The notes beneath the pieces are model-generated. The model saw nothing but the letters and a program-made list of their open reading frames with translations. It made no database searches and was not told the DNA's origin. A program made the translations under genes and the position numbers. From NCBI RefSeq assembly GCF_001677435.1, contig NZ_CP016268.1, forward strand, positions 2,841,001 through 2,905,000: a DNA stretch of 64,000 nt, written 5' to 3'. Shown one piece after another: positions 47,397 to 57,630 of this stretch. This stretch comes from Woeseia oceani. Its GTDB lineage: Bacteria; Pseudomonadota; Gammaproteobacteria; Steroidobacterales; Woeseiaceae. How positions within the stretch are numbered: position 1 is the first letter of the stretch; every line of letters begins with the position of its first letter.

Positions 47397-49112
47397 CTAC
47401 CGTATGTAGCCGAGGCCCTCGAGCTTGACGAGGATACGGTGCGCGGCCAGATCCGGTGTGATCTCGCTGGTATCGATGCGCACTTCGGGCGTCTCGGGCA
47501 CCTCATACGGGTCGCTGATGCCGGTGAATTCGCTGATGATACCGGCCCGCGCCTTCGCATACAGCCCCTTGCGGTCCCGCGACTCGCAAACTTCGAGCGG
47601 CGTCGCGACGTGCACTTCGACGAAACCACCGCCGGCCGACGTCACCGTCTCGCGTACCGTGCGCCGGGTACGAGCGTAAGGCGCGATCGGTGCACACAGG
47701 GCAATTCCGCCGTGTTTGGCAATCTCGCTGGCTACAAATCCAATCCGCTCGATGTTCAGATCGCGGTGCTCTTTTGAAAAACCCAGCTCGCTCGACAAGT
47801 TTTTGCGCACGATATCACCGTCCAGCAGGCTCACCTGACGGCCACCGATTTCCATCAATTTGTTCATCAATGCATTGGCGATGGTTGATTTGCCTGATCC
47901 GGACAAACCGGTGAAAAAGACCGTGAAGCCCTGTCGGTGTCGTGGCGGGTGTGTGCGTTGCAGCTCAGCGACGATTTCCGGGTAGGAAAACCAGTCGGGT
48001 ATCTCCAGACCCTCCTGCAAGCGCCGGCGCAGTTCGGTGCCGGAAATGTGCAGCACGTTGTCGTCGTCATTTGTCTCGTCAATCAGCACGTACTGCGCAC
48101 GGTTCTCGACGTAGGCCATCAACCGGAACGGCACCATCGAGATGTCCAGCTCTACTTCGTGTTGACGCAACAAATCCTGCGCATCGTAAGGTCCGTAGAA
48201 ATCCTTTCCATTACTGTCTTTGCCCGGCCCCGCGTGATCCCGGCCGACGATCAGGTGGGTGCAGCCGTAGTTCTTGCGAATGATGGCATGCCACAAGGCT
48301 TCGCGCGGTCCCGCCATTCGCATGGCCAATGGCAGCAAACTCAGCATGCTGGTCTGCTCCGGGTAATGCTTGATAATCTGCTCGTAGCAGCGCACCCGCG
48401 TGTAGTGATCAATATCCCCTGGACGAGTCATCCCGACTACGGGGTGTATCAACAAGTTGGCTTCCGCCTCGTGCGCGGCGCGCAAGGTCAGCTCCTGATG
48501 CGCGCGGTGCAAAGGGTTGCGGGTCTGGAATGCCACTACCCGACGCCAGCCAAGTTTGCGAAAGCGCTCGCGCACTTCACGTGGCGTGTTACGCAGGTGT
48601 TTGAAGTCGTAGTGCATCGGCGGCTCAACGCCGCGCAGTTGCCCACCCACGTATACCGAGTGTGTGTTGTTCAGCAACTGATAGACGCCGGGGTGAGCGG
48701 TGTCCGTAGTGCCATAGACATTCTGCGCTTCCACGGCTTTGTCAGGCGACCAGATGTCACCCACTTCCAGCGTCGCGACCAAGACGCCTTCAGGGTCTCG
48801 CAAGGCAATACGCCGGCCAGCGCTCAGCTGTGCAGCAAAGGCATCAGTGACGTCCAGCGTGATCGGAATTGGCCATAGCACGCCGTTAACAAGACGCATG
48901 CCACTGACGACCGCATCGTAATCGGCCCGGCTGTGATAGCCATCCAGCGGCGAGAAGGCGCCATTGAGCAACAGCTCAAGGTCACAGAGCTGATGTGGCG
49001 TCAGGTCCCAGGACGGCCAGTCCCTGGCCGCCAGTTTCTCGGCAGACGCGTCTGCCGCTGACAAATACAATTCCTGAAGTTCGCCGCCGTGCGGCAATTT
49101 GTTGGCACCCAT
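47397..49112 (-). CDS. Bifunctional ATP sulfurylase/APS kinase (Sat-CysC fusion)
   Basis: A 571-residue fusion. Residues about 1-390 are a homomeric ATP sulfurylase (Sat) with an N-terminal PUA-like region, the catalytic QTRNPLHRAHQEL motif and GRDHAGPGK. Residues about 396-571 are an APS kinase with P-loop GLSGSGKS at 402-409, LLDGDIVRKNLSSELGFSKE and GISDPYE. It converts sulfate to PAPS in one polypeptide. Most gammaproteobacteria use CysDN plus CysC; no cysD, cysN, cysH or aprAB is nearby. It sits alone between miaB and ssb. Confidence 0.93.
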   Translation of the reverse strand: MGANKLPHGGELQELYLSAADASAEKLAARDWPSWDLTPHQLCDLELLLNGAFSPLDGYHSRADYDAVVSGMRLVNGVLWPIPITLDVTDAFAAQLSAGRRIALRDPEGVLVATLEVGDIWSPDKAVEAQNVYGTTDTAHPGVYQLLNNTHSVYVGGQLRGVEPPMHYDFKHLRNTPREVRERFRKLGWRRVVAFQTRNPLHRAHQELTLRAAHEAEANLLIHPVVGMTRPGDIDHYTRVRCYEQIIKHYPEQTSMLSLLPLAMRMAGPREALWHAIIRKNYGCTHLIVGRDHAGPGKDSNGKDFYGPYDAQDLLRQHEVELDISMVPFRLMAYVENRAQYVLIDETNDDDNVLHISGTELRRRLQEGLEIPDWFSYPEIVAELQRTHPPRHRQGFTVFFTGLSGSGKSTIANALMNKLMEIGGRQVSLLDGDIVRKNLSSELGFSKEHRDLNIERIGFVASEIAKHGGIALCAPIAPYARTRRTVRETVTSAGGGFVEVHVATPLEVCESRDRKGLYAKARAGIISEFTGISDPYEVPETPEVRIDTSEITPDLAAHRILVKLEGLGYIR

Positions 49113-49248
49113 ACTCTACATTTTCCCTGAGGTTCGAACAGGGCCGGCCGCGCTGTATTACAGCGGGTTTGTGCCGGCATCATTTGGCGTTGGCGGAGCT
49201 TAACCCTACCTCCAAATGACGGTGCAACGAATATGGAATGCCCTTTTA

Positions 49249-49683
49249 TTAAAACGGAATATCGTCGTCGAAATCATCCACTGATGGGCCGGGTGCCGGA
49301 CCCGACGGAGCAGAACCACCTGCTGCCGGCGCACCACCACCGGAGCGACCACCGCCCAGCATTTGCATTTCGTCAGCAATCACTTCCGTCGTGTAACGGT
49401 CATTGCCCGACTTGTCCTGCCATTTGCGGGTGCGCAATTTGCCTTCGACATAGACCTGAGAACCTTTCTTAAGGTACTCAGCAGCGATCTCGGCCAGGCG
49501 ACCGAACATCGCCACACGATGCCACTCGGTGCGCTCTTTTTGCTCGCCGCTCTGCTTGTCTTTCCACGATTCGTTGGTTGCAATCGTCAGATTGGTAACC
49601 GCTGAGCCGCTCGGCATGTAGCGGGTTTCCGGATCCTGCCCGACGTTTCCAACGATGATGACTTTATTGATTCCACGGGCCAT
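49249..49683 (-). CDS. ssb: Single-stranded DNA-binding protein
   Basis: A 144-residue OB-fold SSB. It begins [19 protein letters not shown] and has [30 protein letters not shown] in the core (cited in part), a Gly/Pro/Ser linker, and the C-terminal DDFDDDIPF tail that docks repair proteins. The MFS-type gene lies upstream on the same strand and uvrA is divergent, the usual uvrA/ssb association. No CTGT-N8-ACAG LexA box was seen upstream. Confidence 0.96.
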   Translation of the reverse strand: MARGINKVIIVGNVGQDPETRYMPSGSAVTNLTIATNESWKDKQSGEQKERTEWHRVAMFGRLAEIAAEYLKKGSQVYVEGKLRTRKWQDKSGNDRYTTEVIADEMQMLGGGRSGGGAPAAGGSAPSGPAPGPSVDDFDDDIPF

Positions 49684-49716
49684 AGCGGTTCCTGTTATTG
49701 GTCTTTGACGGTATCG

Positions 49717-49740
49717 AAGCGGCCGCCTGTGCGGCCGCTT
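49717..49740 (-). terminator. GC-rich hairpin between the MFS gene and ssb
   Basis: Perfect 10-bp stem AAGCGGCCGC / GCGGCCGCTT (49717-49726, 49731-49740) around a 4-nt loop, just after the MFS stop in the minus direction. Only a weak T-tract follows, so it is a terminator candidate or an mRNA-stabilising structure. Confidence 0.45.
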
Positions 49741-49797
49741 GGAGTATTGTGCGGGCTGCCTATTGTAGAGCCTGGGACCTCAATTGCCAGTCCGATT

Positions 49798-50994
49798 TCA
49801 GGTCGTTTCCAACGCTTTCGTCCGCTGTGCCGACAATCCCAGTACCAGTAACCAGAGGCCAGCCAGCAGGGCGCAGGCCAGGAAGACGCGACCGGCATCG
49901 CCGTCGGTCAGCAACAGGCCGCCCAGCAATCCGCCGGCGAATGCGCCGCTGAACTGGCAGCTCGAAAACAGACCGAGAGACGCGCCACGCAGCTCGCCAT
50001 CCGCCAGAATGGACAAACGGGCCGGCAAGGCCGCCTCGAGGAAATTGAAACCGGCGAAAAAGACCGCCAACGCCAGCAACACCAGCCACTGATTGCCACC
50101 GGGCAGGAACAGTGACAGCTGCCCTGCCATCAACAACGTCACTGCGATCAGCAAAGTACCGCGCTTGCCACGACGTTCGTCGCTGATTATCAATGGCACC
50201 GTGCCGACCAGCGACAACAGCAACGCACCCACATAGATATACCAGTGACTGGCCAGCTCGATACCGAGGCGCTCACTCAATACGAAGGGCAATGCAACGA
50301 ACGTGGCTGTCAGCATTGTATGCAGCAGAAACACAAACAGATCGAGCTGCAGCAGCGGCCCGCGCATTGCCGCCGTCAACGGCAAGCGAACGCTGCGCCG
50401 GGTACGGCCCAGCTTACGCGGCAACAGGAACAGCATCAGTCCGGCAAGCAGCGCCAGAGCGGCTGCCATCCAGAACAGTGATCGTACGCCGCCTGCCGCG
50501 GCAATCACCGGGCCGAAAATCAACGCCAGCAGAAATGAGCTGCCAATACTGATGCCAAGTACCGCCATGCTGCGGGTCCGAATCTGTTCCCGGCTCGCAT
50601 CCGCGAGCAAAGCAGTCAGCGTTGCGGAGACTGCGCCGGCGCCTTGCAGCAAACGGCCAGCAATAACGCCCCAGATAGCTGTACTCTCGGCCGCAAGCAC
50701 GCTGCCGGCGGCAAACAGCAGCAGTCCGAAGACAATCACGGGAATACGGCCCACACGGTCCGAACACGCACCGAATGGCACCTGCAACAACGCCTGGGTC
50801 AGCCCGTAACCGCCAACCGCGAGTCCGATCAGCAAGGGCGTTGCACCATCAAGTTGCGCTGCGTACACCGCCAGCACCGGTAACAAGGCGAACAGGCCGA
50901 ACATGCGGAACATGGCGATCGCTGCAATGACGCCGATCGCGCGGCGCTCGGCAGGCAACATCGCGCCGAAGAATCCTGATTGTGTTTCTGACAT
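49798..50994 (-). CDS. MFS transporter
   Basis: A 398-residue major facilitator with about 12 hydrophobic helices. The loop 2-3 motif [16 protein letters not shown] is the classical MFS signature, preceded by [16 protein letters not shown]. The first helix and the DHA1-like layout suggest a drug or metabolite exporter; the substrate is unknown. The position between uvrA and ssb is a recurring arrangement in gammaproteobacteria. The ATG is at 50994, divergent from uvrA, with about 200 bp between them. Confidence 0.9.
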   Translation of the reverse strand: MSETQSGFFGAMLPAERRAIGVIAAIAMFRMFGLFALLPVLAVYAAQLDGATPLLIGLAVGGYGLTQALLQVPFGACSDRVGRIPVIVFGLLLFAAGSVLAAESTAIWGVIAGRLLQGAGAVSATLTALLADASREQIRTRSMAVLGISIGSSFLLALIFGPVIAAAGGVRSLFWMAAALALLAGLMLFLLPRKLGRTRRSVRLPLTAAMRGPLLQLDLFVFLLHTMLTATFVALPFVLSERLGIELASHWYIYVGALLLSLVGTVPLIISDERRGKRGTLLIAVTLLMAGQLSLFLPGGNQWLVLLALAVFFAGFNFLEAALPARLSILADGELRGASLGLFSSCQFSGAFAGGLLGGLLLTDGDAGRVFLACALLAGLWLLVLGLSAQRTKALETT

Positions 50995-51193
50995 GCGAAC
51001 CCGGTTTGACGGTAAACGGCTGATTAAGCACGGGATGAATGACTGCAGTGCACGGCTGCGAGCGAAACAATGTACGCCAGGATCAGTACATGTTTGGGCC
51101 GTCGCTTTGCGCCTGCGTCAGGCAGCGGCGTATATTAGCAGGTTGTTTCGCGATGTCTCACCCGCATGCCAGCCACAAGTTGAAAGCCCAGTA

Positions 51194-54052
51194 ATGAAAT
51201 CCATCAATATCCGCGGCGCTCGTACGCACAACCTCAAGAATCTCGATCTGAGCCTCCCGCGGGACCAGCTGATCGTCATCACCGGCCTGTCCGGCTCCGG
51301 TAAATCGTCGCTGGCATTCGACACGATCTATGCGGAGGGTCAGCGGCGCTATGTCGAGTCGCTGTCCGCTTACGCCCGGCAGTTCCTGTCGATGATGGAA
51401 AAGCCCGATGTCGATCACATCGACGGCTTGTCGCCGGCGATCTCCATCGAGCAAAAATCGACCTCGCACAATCCGCGCTCCACGGTGGGCACAGTCACGG
51501 AAATCTATGACTACCTGCGCCTGCTGTACGCCCGCGCCGGCACACCGCGCTGCCCGGATCACGGCACCGCGCTGGAAGCGCAAACCGTCAGTCAGATGGT
51601 CGACCAGGTGCTCGCATTGCCGGAAGGCACGCGCCTGATGCTGCTGGCACCGGTCGTGGCCAACCGCAAAGGCGAACACCTGCAATTGATGCGGGATCTG
51701 CAGGCACAGGGCTTCATACGTGCGCGCATCAATGGCGAAGTGTACGAACTCGACGAACCGCCGAAACTGGACCTGCGCCGCAAGCACAATATCGATGCGG
51801 TCATTGATCGCTTCAAAGTGAAGGCAGACCTGAAACAGCGCCTGGCAGAATCGTTTGAAACAGCATTGAAGCTGGCTGACGGCACTGCACGGATTGTGTT
51901 CATGCAAGAGCCGGAGCGCGACGAGCTCGTCTTTTCTGACCGATTCGCCTGCAATGTTTGCGGCTACAGTCTCACCGAACTTGAGCCGCGGTTGTTCTCG
52001 TTCAACAATCCGAACGGTGCCTGCCCTACCTGCGACGGACTCGGCGTCAAGCAGTTTTTTGATCCCGAGCGGGTCGTCGTCAACTCTGATCTGTCACTCG
52101 CCGGCGGCGCAATTCGCGGCTGGGACCGAAAGACGACGTATTACTTCCAGATGATCAAGAGCATCGCCGATCACTACAAGTTCGACATAGAAACACCATT
52201 TTCGGAACTGGACGACAAGCTGCAGAAAATCGTGTTGCAGGGCAGTGGCAAGGAAAAGATCGAGTTTCACTACGAAAACACCCGCGGCATGCAGATACGG
52301 CAGAAACACCGCTTTGAAGGTGTCATTCCCAATCTTGAACGCCGTTACAAGGAAACCGAATCCTCAGCCGTTCGCGAGGAATTGAGTCGCTTCCTAAACA
52401 GTCAGCCCTGCCCCGAATGCAATGGCACGCGTCTGAACCGTGCGGCTCGCAATGTCTTCATTACAGACCGTTCGTTGCCGGAAATTTCTGACCTGTCCGT
52501 TGGCCACGCACGCGAATTTTTCTCCCAGCTGAAACTCGAAGGCTGGCGTCAGACCATTGCTGACAAGATCGTCAAGGAAATTGGCGCGCGCCTGGGCTTT
52601 CTCAGCGACGTGGGTCTCGACTACCTGTCGCTTAATCGCAGTGCGGACACTTTGTCCGGCGGCGAAGCGCAGCGCATACGCCTGGCCAGCCAGATCGGCT
52701 CCGGTCTTGTCGGCGTGATGTACATACTCGATGAACCGTCCATTGGTCTGCACCAGCGCGACAACCAACGCTTGCTCGGTACGCTGATACACCTGCGTGA
52801 CATCGGCAATACGGTGATCGTCGTCGAGCATGATGAAGAAGCCATACTGGCCGCCGATTACGTTGTCGATCTTGGTCCCGGCGCAGGCGTCCACGGCGGC
52901 CAGGTCGTCGCAATGGGCACACCGGATGACGTCAAGAACAACGAACGTTCGTTGACCGGCCAGTACCTGTCGGGCCGCCGGGTTATCGCAATGCCTGAGG
53001 AGCGGCATAAGGCTGATCCGAAACGCGAGATCCGAATCGAAGGAGCACGCGGCAATAACCTCAAGAACGTCAGTGCGTCCTTTCCGATTGGCTTGATGAC
53101 CTGCATCACCGGTGTCTCAGGGTCGGGCAAGTCAACGCTCATCAACGACACCTTGTACAAGGCGGTCGCCGGGGACCTTAACCGGGTCAACAAGAATCCG
53201 GCGGCACACGATGCCGTGCACGGCCTCGACCACATCGATCGCGTCATCGACATCTCGCAGTCGCCAATAGGCCGGACGCCGCGTTCGAACCCGGCAACCT
53301 ACAGCGGTCTGTTCACGCCGATACGTGAACTGTTTGCCGGGACCCAGGAAGCACGCGCGCGCGGCTACATGCCGGGCCGGTTCAGTTTCAACGTCAAAGG
53401 CGGACGCTGCGAAGCGTGTCAGGGCGACGGCGTAATCAAGGTTGAAATGCACTTTTTGCCCGACGTCTACGTGCCTTGCGACGTATGCCGGGGTCAACGT
53501 TACAACCGCGAAACCCTGGAGATACGCTACAAGGGCCGCAACATCCACGAAGTACTGGACATGACGGTTGAGGATGCGCTGGAATTTTTCCGCAATGTCC
53601 CGGTCGTGGCCAAAAAGCTGCAGACCTTGCTGGACGTCGGCCTCTCGTATATTCGCCTAGGACAAAATGCGACTACACTGTCCGGCGGTGAAGCGCAACG
53701 CATCAAGCTGGCCAAAGAACTGTCAAAGCGCGATACCGGCAGTACGTTGTACATCCTGGACGAGCCGACCACCGGCTTGCACTTCTATGACATTGAGCAG
53801 CTGTTGGCAGTGCTGCACAGACTGCGCGATCGCGGCAACACCGTTGTCGTCATCGAACACAATCTGGACGTCGTGAAAACCGCGGACTGGATTATCGACC
53901 TTGGTCCGGAGGGCGGTGACGGTGGCGGCGAGATTATCGCGTTCGGTACACCCGAACAGGTAGCGGCCAACAAGAATTCGTTTACCGGCGAATACCTGCG
54001 CCCATTGCTGGGCGGCGTGGCGGAGAAAAAGCCTGCCCGAAAACGCCGTTAA
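51194..54052 (+). CDS. uvrA: UvrABC excision nuclease subunit A
   Basis: A 952-residue tandem ABC ATPase that finds DNA damage in nucleotide excision repair. Walker A of the first half is GLSGSGKS at residues 31-38 and of the second is GVSGSGKST. Two zinc-finger regions are seen (CNVCGYS...CPTC and CEACQGDG...CDVCRG), with ABC signatures TLSGGEAQR in both halves. The ATG at 51194 begins [14 protein letters not shown]; the long in-frame extension is non-conserved. It converges on the cyclophilin gene 3 bp away. No clear LexA box was seen in the upstream region. Confidence 0.97.
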   Translation: MKSINIRGARTHNLKNLDLSLPRDQLIVITGLSGSGKSSLAFDTIYAEGQRRYVESLSAYARQFLSMMEKPDVDHIDGLSPAISIEQKSTSHNPRSTVGTVTEIYDYLRLLYARAGTPRCPDHGTALEAQTVSQMVDQVLALPEGTRLMLLAPVVANRKGEHLQLMRDLQAQGFIRARINGEVYELDEPPKLDLRRKHNIDAVIDRFKVKADLKQRLAESFETALKLADGTARIVFMQEPERDELVFSDRFACNVCGYSLTELEPRLFSFNNPNGACPTCDGLGVKQFFDPERVVVNSDLSLAGGAIRGWDRKTTYYFQMIKSIADHYKFDIETPFSELDDKLQKIVLQGSGKEKIEFHYENTRGMQIRQKHRFEGVIPNLERRYKETESSAVREELSRFLNSQPCPECNGTRLNRAARNVFITDRSLPEISDLSVGHAREFFSQLKLEGWRQTIADKIVKEIGARLGFLSDVGLDYLSLNRSADTLSGGEAQRIRLASQIGSGLVGVMYILDEPSIGLHQRDNQRLLGTLIHLRDIGNTVIVVEHDEEAILAADYVVDLGPGAGVHGGQVVAMGTPDDVKNNERSLTGQYLSGRRVIAMPEERHKADPKREIRIEGARGNNLKNVSASFPIGLMTCITGVSGSGKSTLINDTLYKAVAGDLNRVNKNPAAHDAVHGLDHIDRVIDISQSPIGRTPRSNPATYSGLFTPIRELFAGTQEARARGYMPGRFSFNVKGGRCEACQGDGVIKVEMHFLPDVYVPCDVCRGQRYNRETLEIRYKGRNIHEVLDMTVEDALEFFRNVPVVAKKLQTLLDVGLSYIRLGQNATTLSGGEAQRIKLAKELSKRDTGSTLYILDEPTTGLHFYDIEQLLAVLHRLRDRGNTVVVIEHNLDVVKTADWIIDLGPEGGDGGGEIIAFGTPEQVAANKNSFTGEYLRPLLGGVAEKKPARKRR

Positions 54053-54054
54053 GC

Positions 54055-54684
54055 TCAGTCGCTGGTCTCAAGCCTGACGACGGAGGTGATTTTCACCGGC
54101 GCCGACAACAACTGCCCCTCGGTGTATGGGGTCTCGGATGGCGCGCTCGCATCGCTCAGATGAATGCGGCGCACCGTATCCATGCCACGGGTCACCCGAC
54201 CAAACGCGGCGAACCCCTGCCCGTCCGGGTTGCGCATGGCGCCGTGATCCAATCCCGGCTGCGCCCCTATGCAAATGAAAAATTCCGCGGCTGCCGTACC
54301 GACATCGCCACGCGCCATCGACAACGTGCCGTCCTCGTGAGTCAACCCGGTCTTTGCGGTCGATTCATGAGCGATTGGCGGGAACGCCGGCTGCGCATCG
54401 CCGATGCCGCCCTGAATGACTTCTATCCACGGCTTGCCCTTGTCATTTTCAAAGGTGACCGTTCTGTAGAAGGTGGCTCCGTCGTAATGACCGCCGTCAA
54501 CATAAGCGAGGAAATTGGCGACTGTCAGCGGCGCGCGGTCGGCATACAGCTCGATCTCGATCGGTCCTTCGCTGGTTTGCATCAACAGCCGCACAGTTCC
54601 AGCATCCGCAGCGTTGGCGACAGCGGAAAAGTACAACACCACTGTGGCGACAACACCCAACACAAATCGACAGACAGTCTTCAT
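54055..54684 (-). CDS. Exported cyclophilin-type peptidyl-prolyl isomerase
   Basis: A 209-residue protein. A signal peptide (MKTVCRFVLGVVATVVLYFS, cut after ANA or ADA) precedes a cyclophilin domain with PLTVANFLAYVDGGHYDGATFYRTV and IQGGIGD (both cited in part), then LSMARGDVGTAAAEFFICIG and GFAAFGRVTRGMDTV. The active-site Arg of the FHR/FYR position is kept (TFYRT). It is likely periplasmic. Its ATG overlaps the ATP-grasp gene stop by 4 bp, so it is the last gene of that unit. Confidence 0.9.
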   Translation of the reverse strand: MKTVCRFVLGVVATVVLYFSAVANAADAGTVRLLMQTSEGPIEIELYADRAPLTVANFLAYVDGGHYDGATFYRTVTFENDKGKPWIEVIQGGIGDAQPAFPPIAHESTAKTGLTHEDGTLSMARGDVGTAAAEFFICIGAQPGLDHGAMRNPDGQGFAAFGRVTRGMDTVRRIHLSDASAPSETPYTEGQLLSAPVKITSVVRLETSD

Positions 54685-55577
54685 TTCTCACTCCTGGATT
54701 GCACGTAGTGGTCGAACGCCACGGCAAACCGCTCTGGTGCAGCGTCAACCATTCGAAGGTACAACGACGGCTCGATCAATTCGAGCTCCATCAACAGAAA
54801 CCGGCCATCGGCGGCCCGGACGAAATCCGCGCGCGCGTATAGCGGCATGGGTTTTATGAGTTGCATAAGTTGGTCAGCAGTTTGCTGCAATGCCGGTTCA
54901 ACATCGACCGCCAGTATCCGGGCGCCGTGTTCTTCCTGTACCCGGAAATCAGCCGGCTTCGGCACTTTGCGAATGGCGTGACTCATTTCGCCACCAATAT
55001 AGAACAGTGAATACTCACCCTCAGATTGGATGGCCGCCACAAACGGTTGCGCCATGCACGGGCGTGCAGCAAACGTATCAAGCAATATCGCGCGTATCTC
55101 CGGACTGATTTCCCGCTCCAGCAAGAATGTGTTGGAAGCGTTGGTACTGATGACCGGCTTGATGACTATGCGCTCACTATCAAGCTTGTCATGCAGTCCG
55201 TTCAACAGCGGCTCCGTCAGGGTATCCAGCCACTCAGTAGGGACGATAGCAACGCCACGGGATTCGAGATCGCGCAAATACGTCTTGGCCAGATTCCAAC
55301 GTAACAACGAAAGGGGGTTCGCCAGCACGGTACCGGATGCTTCGATGCGCTGCAGTGCCTGCAAGAATGTCTGCGGGTCATCCGGGTAGTCCCACGGTGT
55401 GCCAACGTAGACGCCGTCGAAACTGGCCCAGTCGTCGCGTTCGCTGCGCCAGGGCAACACCTCGACTCGCCAGCCTTTTGCCTGCAACGGAGCAATGGCG
55501 AGATCCGCATCAATCGACCAACCTTCGGTATTGTCCATCGTCAAGAACGCGCACCGGCGGCTTCCGTCTGTACTCAT
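54681..55577 (-). CDS. ATP-grasp (RimK/glutathione synthetase-like) protein, substrate unknown
   Basis: A 298-residue cytoplasmic protein. The N-terminal Rossmann-like half (CAFLTMDNTEGW, DWASFDGVYVGTPWDYPDDP) is followed by ATP-grasp elements: ERIVIKPVISTNASNTFLL with a nucleotide-binding Lys, QPFVAAIQSEGEYSLFYI, and the metal-binding ADGRFLLMELELIEPSLYL near the C-terminus. Such orphan ATP-grasp proteins ligate a carboxylate to an amine; the substrate is not known. It overlaps the hydrolase upstream and the cyclophilin downstream by 4 bp each (ATGA), which implies coordinated translation. Confidence 0.8.
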   Translation of the reverse strand: MSTDGSRRCAFLTMDNTEGWSIDADLAIAPLQAKGWRVEVLPWRSERDDWASFDGVYVGTPWDYPDDPQTFLQALQRIEASGTVLANPLSLLRWNLAKTYLRDLESRGVAIVPTEWLDTLTEPLLNGLHDKLDSERIVIKPVISTNASNTFLLEREISPEIRAILLDTFAARPCMAQPFVAAIQSEGEYSLFYIGGEMSHAIRKVPKPADFRVQEEHGARILAVDVEPALQQTADQLMQLIKPMPLYARADFVRAADGRFLLMELELIEPSLYLRMVDAAPERFAVAFDHYVQSRSEK

Positions 55578-56302
55578 TGAATCTCGTCCGGAAAACGCCC
55601 GTTCGCCAGGAACGCCAGGGTCAGTTCAATGACTTCACGGTCCCGCATCATGAAGGCATGACTGGCATGCACCTGGCGAAAATCGCTCATGCCGTCCAGT
55701 TTCGTATCGTCAACGGTGACCCGACCGTCGTTGGGCTTGTCGAGCATGACATAGGTAACCGGATCAATGGACCGATCGCCGGCGATCACCGCGAACTCGA
55801 ACGTAGGCGCGCCAAGCTTGAGCGGCACGCTGTCATCACCCTTACCCAGCTCGGAACCTGCCGGTCCGTTGATGAAATCGAAACCCGGGAGCAAACGCCA
55901 TTTGTCGGCCGCAGCACTGCCATTGTTCGGTGGTCCGAGCATAACCACCCTGCCGAGGTCGTCAAGCCGCTGTTCGTTGGTGTAGTAACGCAACAGAATT
56001 CCGCCCAGCGAATGCGTTACGAAATGAATCGGCCCGTCAGGTCGCAAGCGCCGGCATTCGGCAACACCTTCGTCGACAGCTAACGGTGCCAACAAGGCGA
56101 TGGGGTGTTCGCGGGACGGATAGCCGACATTGGCGACAGCGTAGCCAGCCGCGGTCAACGCTTTCTCCATCGGCACCATCGAACGCTCGGTGCGGGCCAT
56201 GCCGTGCAACAGCACAACGCACTCCTTGCTACGGTCAAGGTCAGTGGCAGACGACGGACCGGTCATGCTAAAGGCCAGCACAGCATACAGGGCAACATTC
56301 AT
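55574..56302 (-). CDS. Alpha/beta-hydrolase (lipase-like), probably exported
   Basis: A 242-residue hydrolase. A short hydrophobic N-terminus (VALYAVLAFSMTGPSSA) could be a signal peptide or anchor. The oxyanion-type motif CVVLLHGMARTERS is at residues 28-41 and the nucleophile S98 is in THSLGG; a late His in VHASHAFMM is a candidate catalytic base. It resembles the lipase/esterase PGAP1-like group that acts on lipids or wall esters. Overlaps DUF2238 upstream and the ATP-grasp gene downstream by 4 bp (ATGA). Confidence 0.8.
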   Translation of the reverse strand: MNVALYAVLAFSMTGPSSATDLDRSKECVVLLHGMARTERSMVPMEKALTAAGYAVANVGYPSREHPIALLAPLAVDEGVAECRRLRPDGPIHFVTHSLGGILLRYYTNEQRLDDLGRVVMLGPPNNGSAAADKWRLLPGFDFINGPAGSELGKGDDSVPLKLGAPTFEFAVIAGDRSIDPVTYVMLDKPNDGRVTVDDTKLDGMSDFRQVHASHAFMMRDREVIELTLAFLANGRFPDEIQ

Positions 56303-56919
56303 AGTACCTTGAGCTGCCTATCCTGCAAGCGCCCCAAAAAGACCAACGCCAGCAAAGCTCCAGTCAACGCGAATGCCATGTCCGATTGCGTATCCCAGAT
56401 ATAGCCCTGGGTCCCAAGAAAGGATTCCGCGGCCTCGTCCGACATCAGTGCAACCCACCATTCGATCAACTCGTAGAACGCACTCACAGCCAGACAGAAG
56501 CATACAATGAAAAAATTGCGCCACGACGCAGAGTTGAAAACCCCCTTCACGACAACGACTTCGCGCGCGACCATGGCTGGCACGAAACCCTGTACGAAAT
56601 GCCCAAGTTTGTCGTAGTTGTTGCGCGACTGATCGAGCGCTTCCTGAATCCAGTCAAATAACGGGACCTCGGCGTAAGTGTAGTGACCACCGACGATCAG
56701 GATGACACAGTGCACGAGTATCAAGGCATACGTTAATGGCGTTAGCGGAAACCGAGAGCGCGTCAGCAACAGAACCAGCGCGCCGATGACGGCCGGCATC
56801 ACTTCCAGCAACCATGTCGGGTAGTCGTGCGGCTTGATTGCCGACCAAATCAAAACCGCGAGGAATACGCCGGTCCACAGCCACGCATTCCTGTTCCAGG
56901 GATTGCTTACATCACTCAT
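56299..56919 (-). CDS. DUF2238 (YjdF) inner-membrane protein
   Basis: A 206-residue protein with about six transmembrane helices. The DUF2238 signature is HYTYAEVPLFDWIQEAL and YDKLGHFVQGFVPAMVAREV, with ELIEWWVALMSDEAAESFLG (each cited in part). Function is unknown. The ATG follows a GGAGCAGG ribosome-binding site. It is the first gene of a four-gene run (DUF2238, hydrolase, ATP-grasp, cyclophilin) joined by ATGA overlaps. Confidence 0.85.
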   Translation of the reverse strand: MSDVSNPWNRNAWLWTGVFLAVLIWSAIKPHDYPTWLLEVMPAVIGALVLLLTRSRFPLTPLTYALILVHCVILIVGGHYTYAEVPLFDWIQEALDQSRNNYDKLGHFVQGFVPAMVAREVVVVKGVFNSASWRNFFIVCFCLAVSAFYELIEWWVALMSDEAAESFLGTQGYIWDTQSDMAFALTGALLALVFLGRLQDRQLKVL

Positions 56920-56956
56920 ACAGCCTGCTCCTGTGGACGCCCCGGCGCCAAGCGAA

Positions 56957-57268
56957 CTATACCTTGAACCAGAATTCTATCTCCGACGTCGCCACCTCAA
57001 ACCGCGCCGCATGTTGTTCCTCCGGCTCCAGCTGATACCACTCTCCGACTCCGTAGCGTTCTTCCTGTTCGCCCCGCGTCAGTATCAACTCGCCTGCCGT
57101 AATCACGCCTGCATTGCGGGACGGATGAGTGTGGGCAGCAATGACCGTGCCGGCCGGGTACGACGCGAACAACACTTCACAACGCTCGGCGGCGAGTCGA
57201 TACGCATCGAACGGGCCGTCGAATTCGGGCAAAGACTGAATCAGGTCGGGGAAAAGCGAACGATCCAT
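56957..57268 (-). CDS. Small cupin-domain protein
   Basis: A 103-residue single-domain cupin. The metal-binding motif is in AAHTHPSRNAGVITAGELIL and a second strand pair is YQLEPEEQHAARFE. It begins MDRSLFPDLIQSLPEF and has GGAGG before the ATG. Small cupins bind metals, sugars or auxin-like ligands, and no specific function can be given. It lies 21 bp after slyX on the same strand, so they are probably co-transcribed. Confidence 0.82.
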   Translation of the reverse strand: MDRSLFPDLIQSLPEFDGPFDAYRLAAERCEVLFASYPAGTVIAAHTHPSRNAGVITAGELILTRGEQEERYGVGEWYQLEPEEQHAARFEVATSEIEFWFKV

Positions 57269-57289
57269 AGCGTAACCTCCTGCGGTGAA

Positions 57290-57499
57290 TCAGTAGTGCG
57301 GCGGGCGTTCGTCGCCGCCGTCGTCGGCACCTTCTCCGTTAGCCGCCATAGACTGCAAACGTTCGATCAGCCTTGCCGACAATCGCTCGAGGCGGGTCAA
57401 CTGTGACTGCTGATCGGTCAGCACCTGGTTAAGCTCTCCCAACATCACCTCTTGATAGGCAAGTTTGGTCTCAATCTCGATTATGCGTTGTTCGTCCAT
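57290..57499 (-). CDS. slyX: SlyX coiled-coil protein
   Basis: A 69-residue SlyX family protein. The ATG at 57499 starts MDEQRIIEIETKLAYQEVML, followed by heptad-rich ELNQVLTDQQSQLTRLERLSARL, and it ends in the family's PPHY motif (DERPPHY). Function is unknown; the protein is small, acidic and coiled-coil. The upstream extension was rejected as non-conserved. It is divergent from uup across 131 bp. Confidence 0.9.
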   Translation of the reverse strand: MDEQRIIEIETKLAYQEVMLGELNQVLTDQQSQLTRLERLSARLIERLQSMAANGEGADDGGDERPPHY

Positions 57500-57630
57500 A
57501 GCTCTCACCTGTATCCTCTTGCACAGCCTGGCCCGGCAGACTGCTGACAGACAGTACGGTGCCTGCCACGATTGTTCAATCCCGCAGCCGTCCGTGCACC
57601 GCCACCACACGAGCAAGTAAGCGCAAAAGC

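Noticed and set aside
51000-51193. Possible LexA/SOS box between the MFS gene and uvrA
   Set aside because: No CTGT-N8-ACAG match; only weak palindromes such as GTAC...GTAC.
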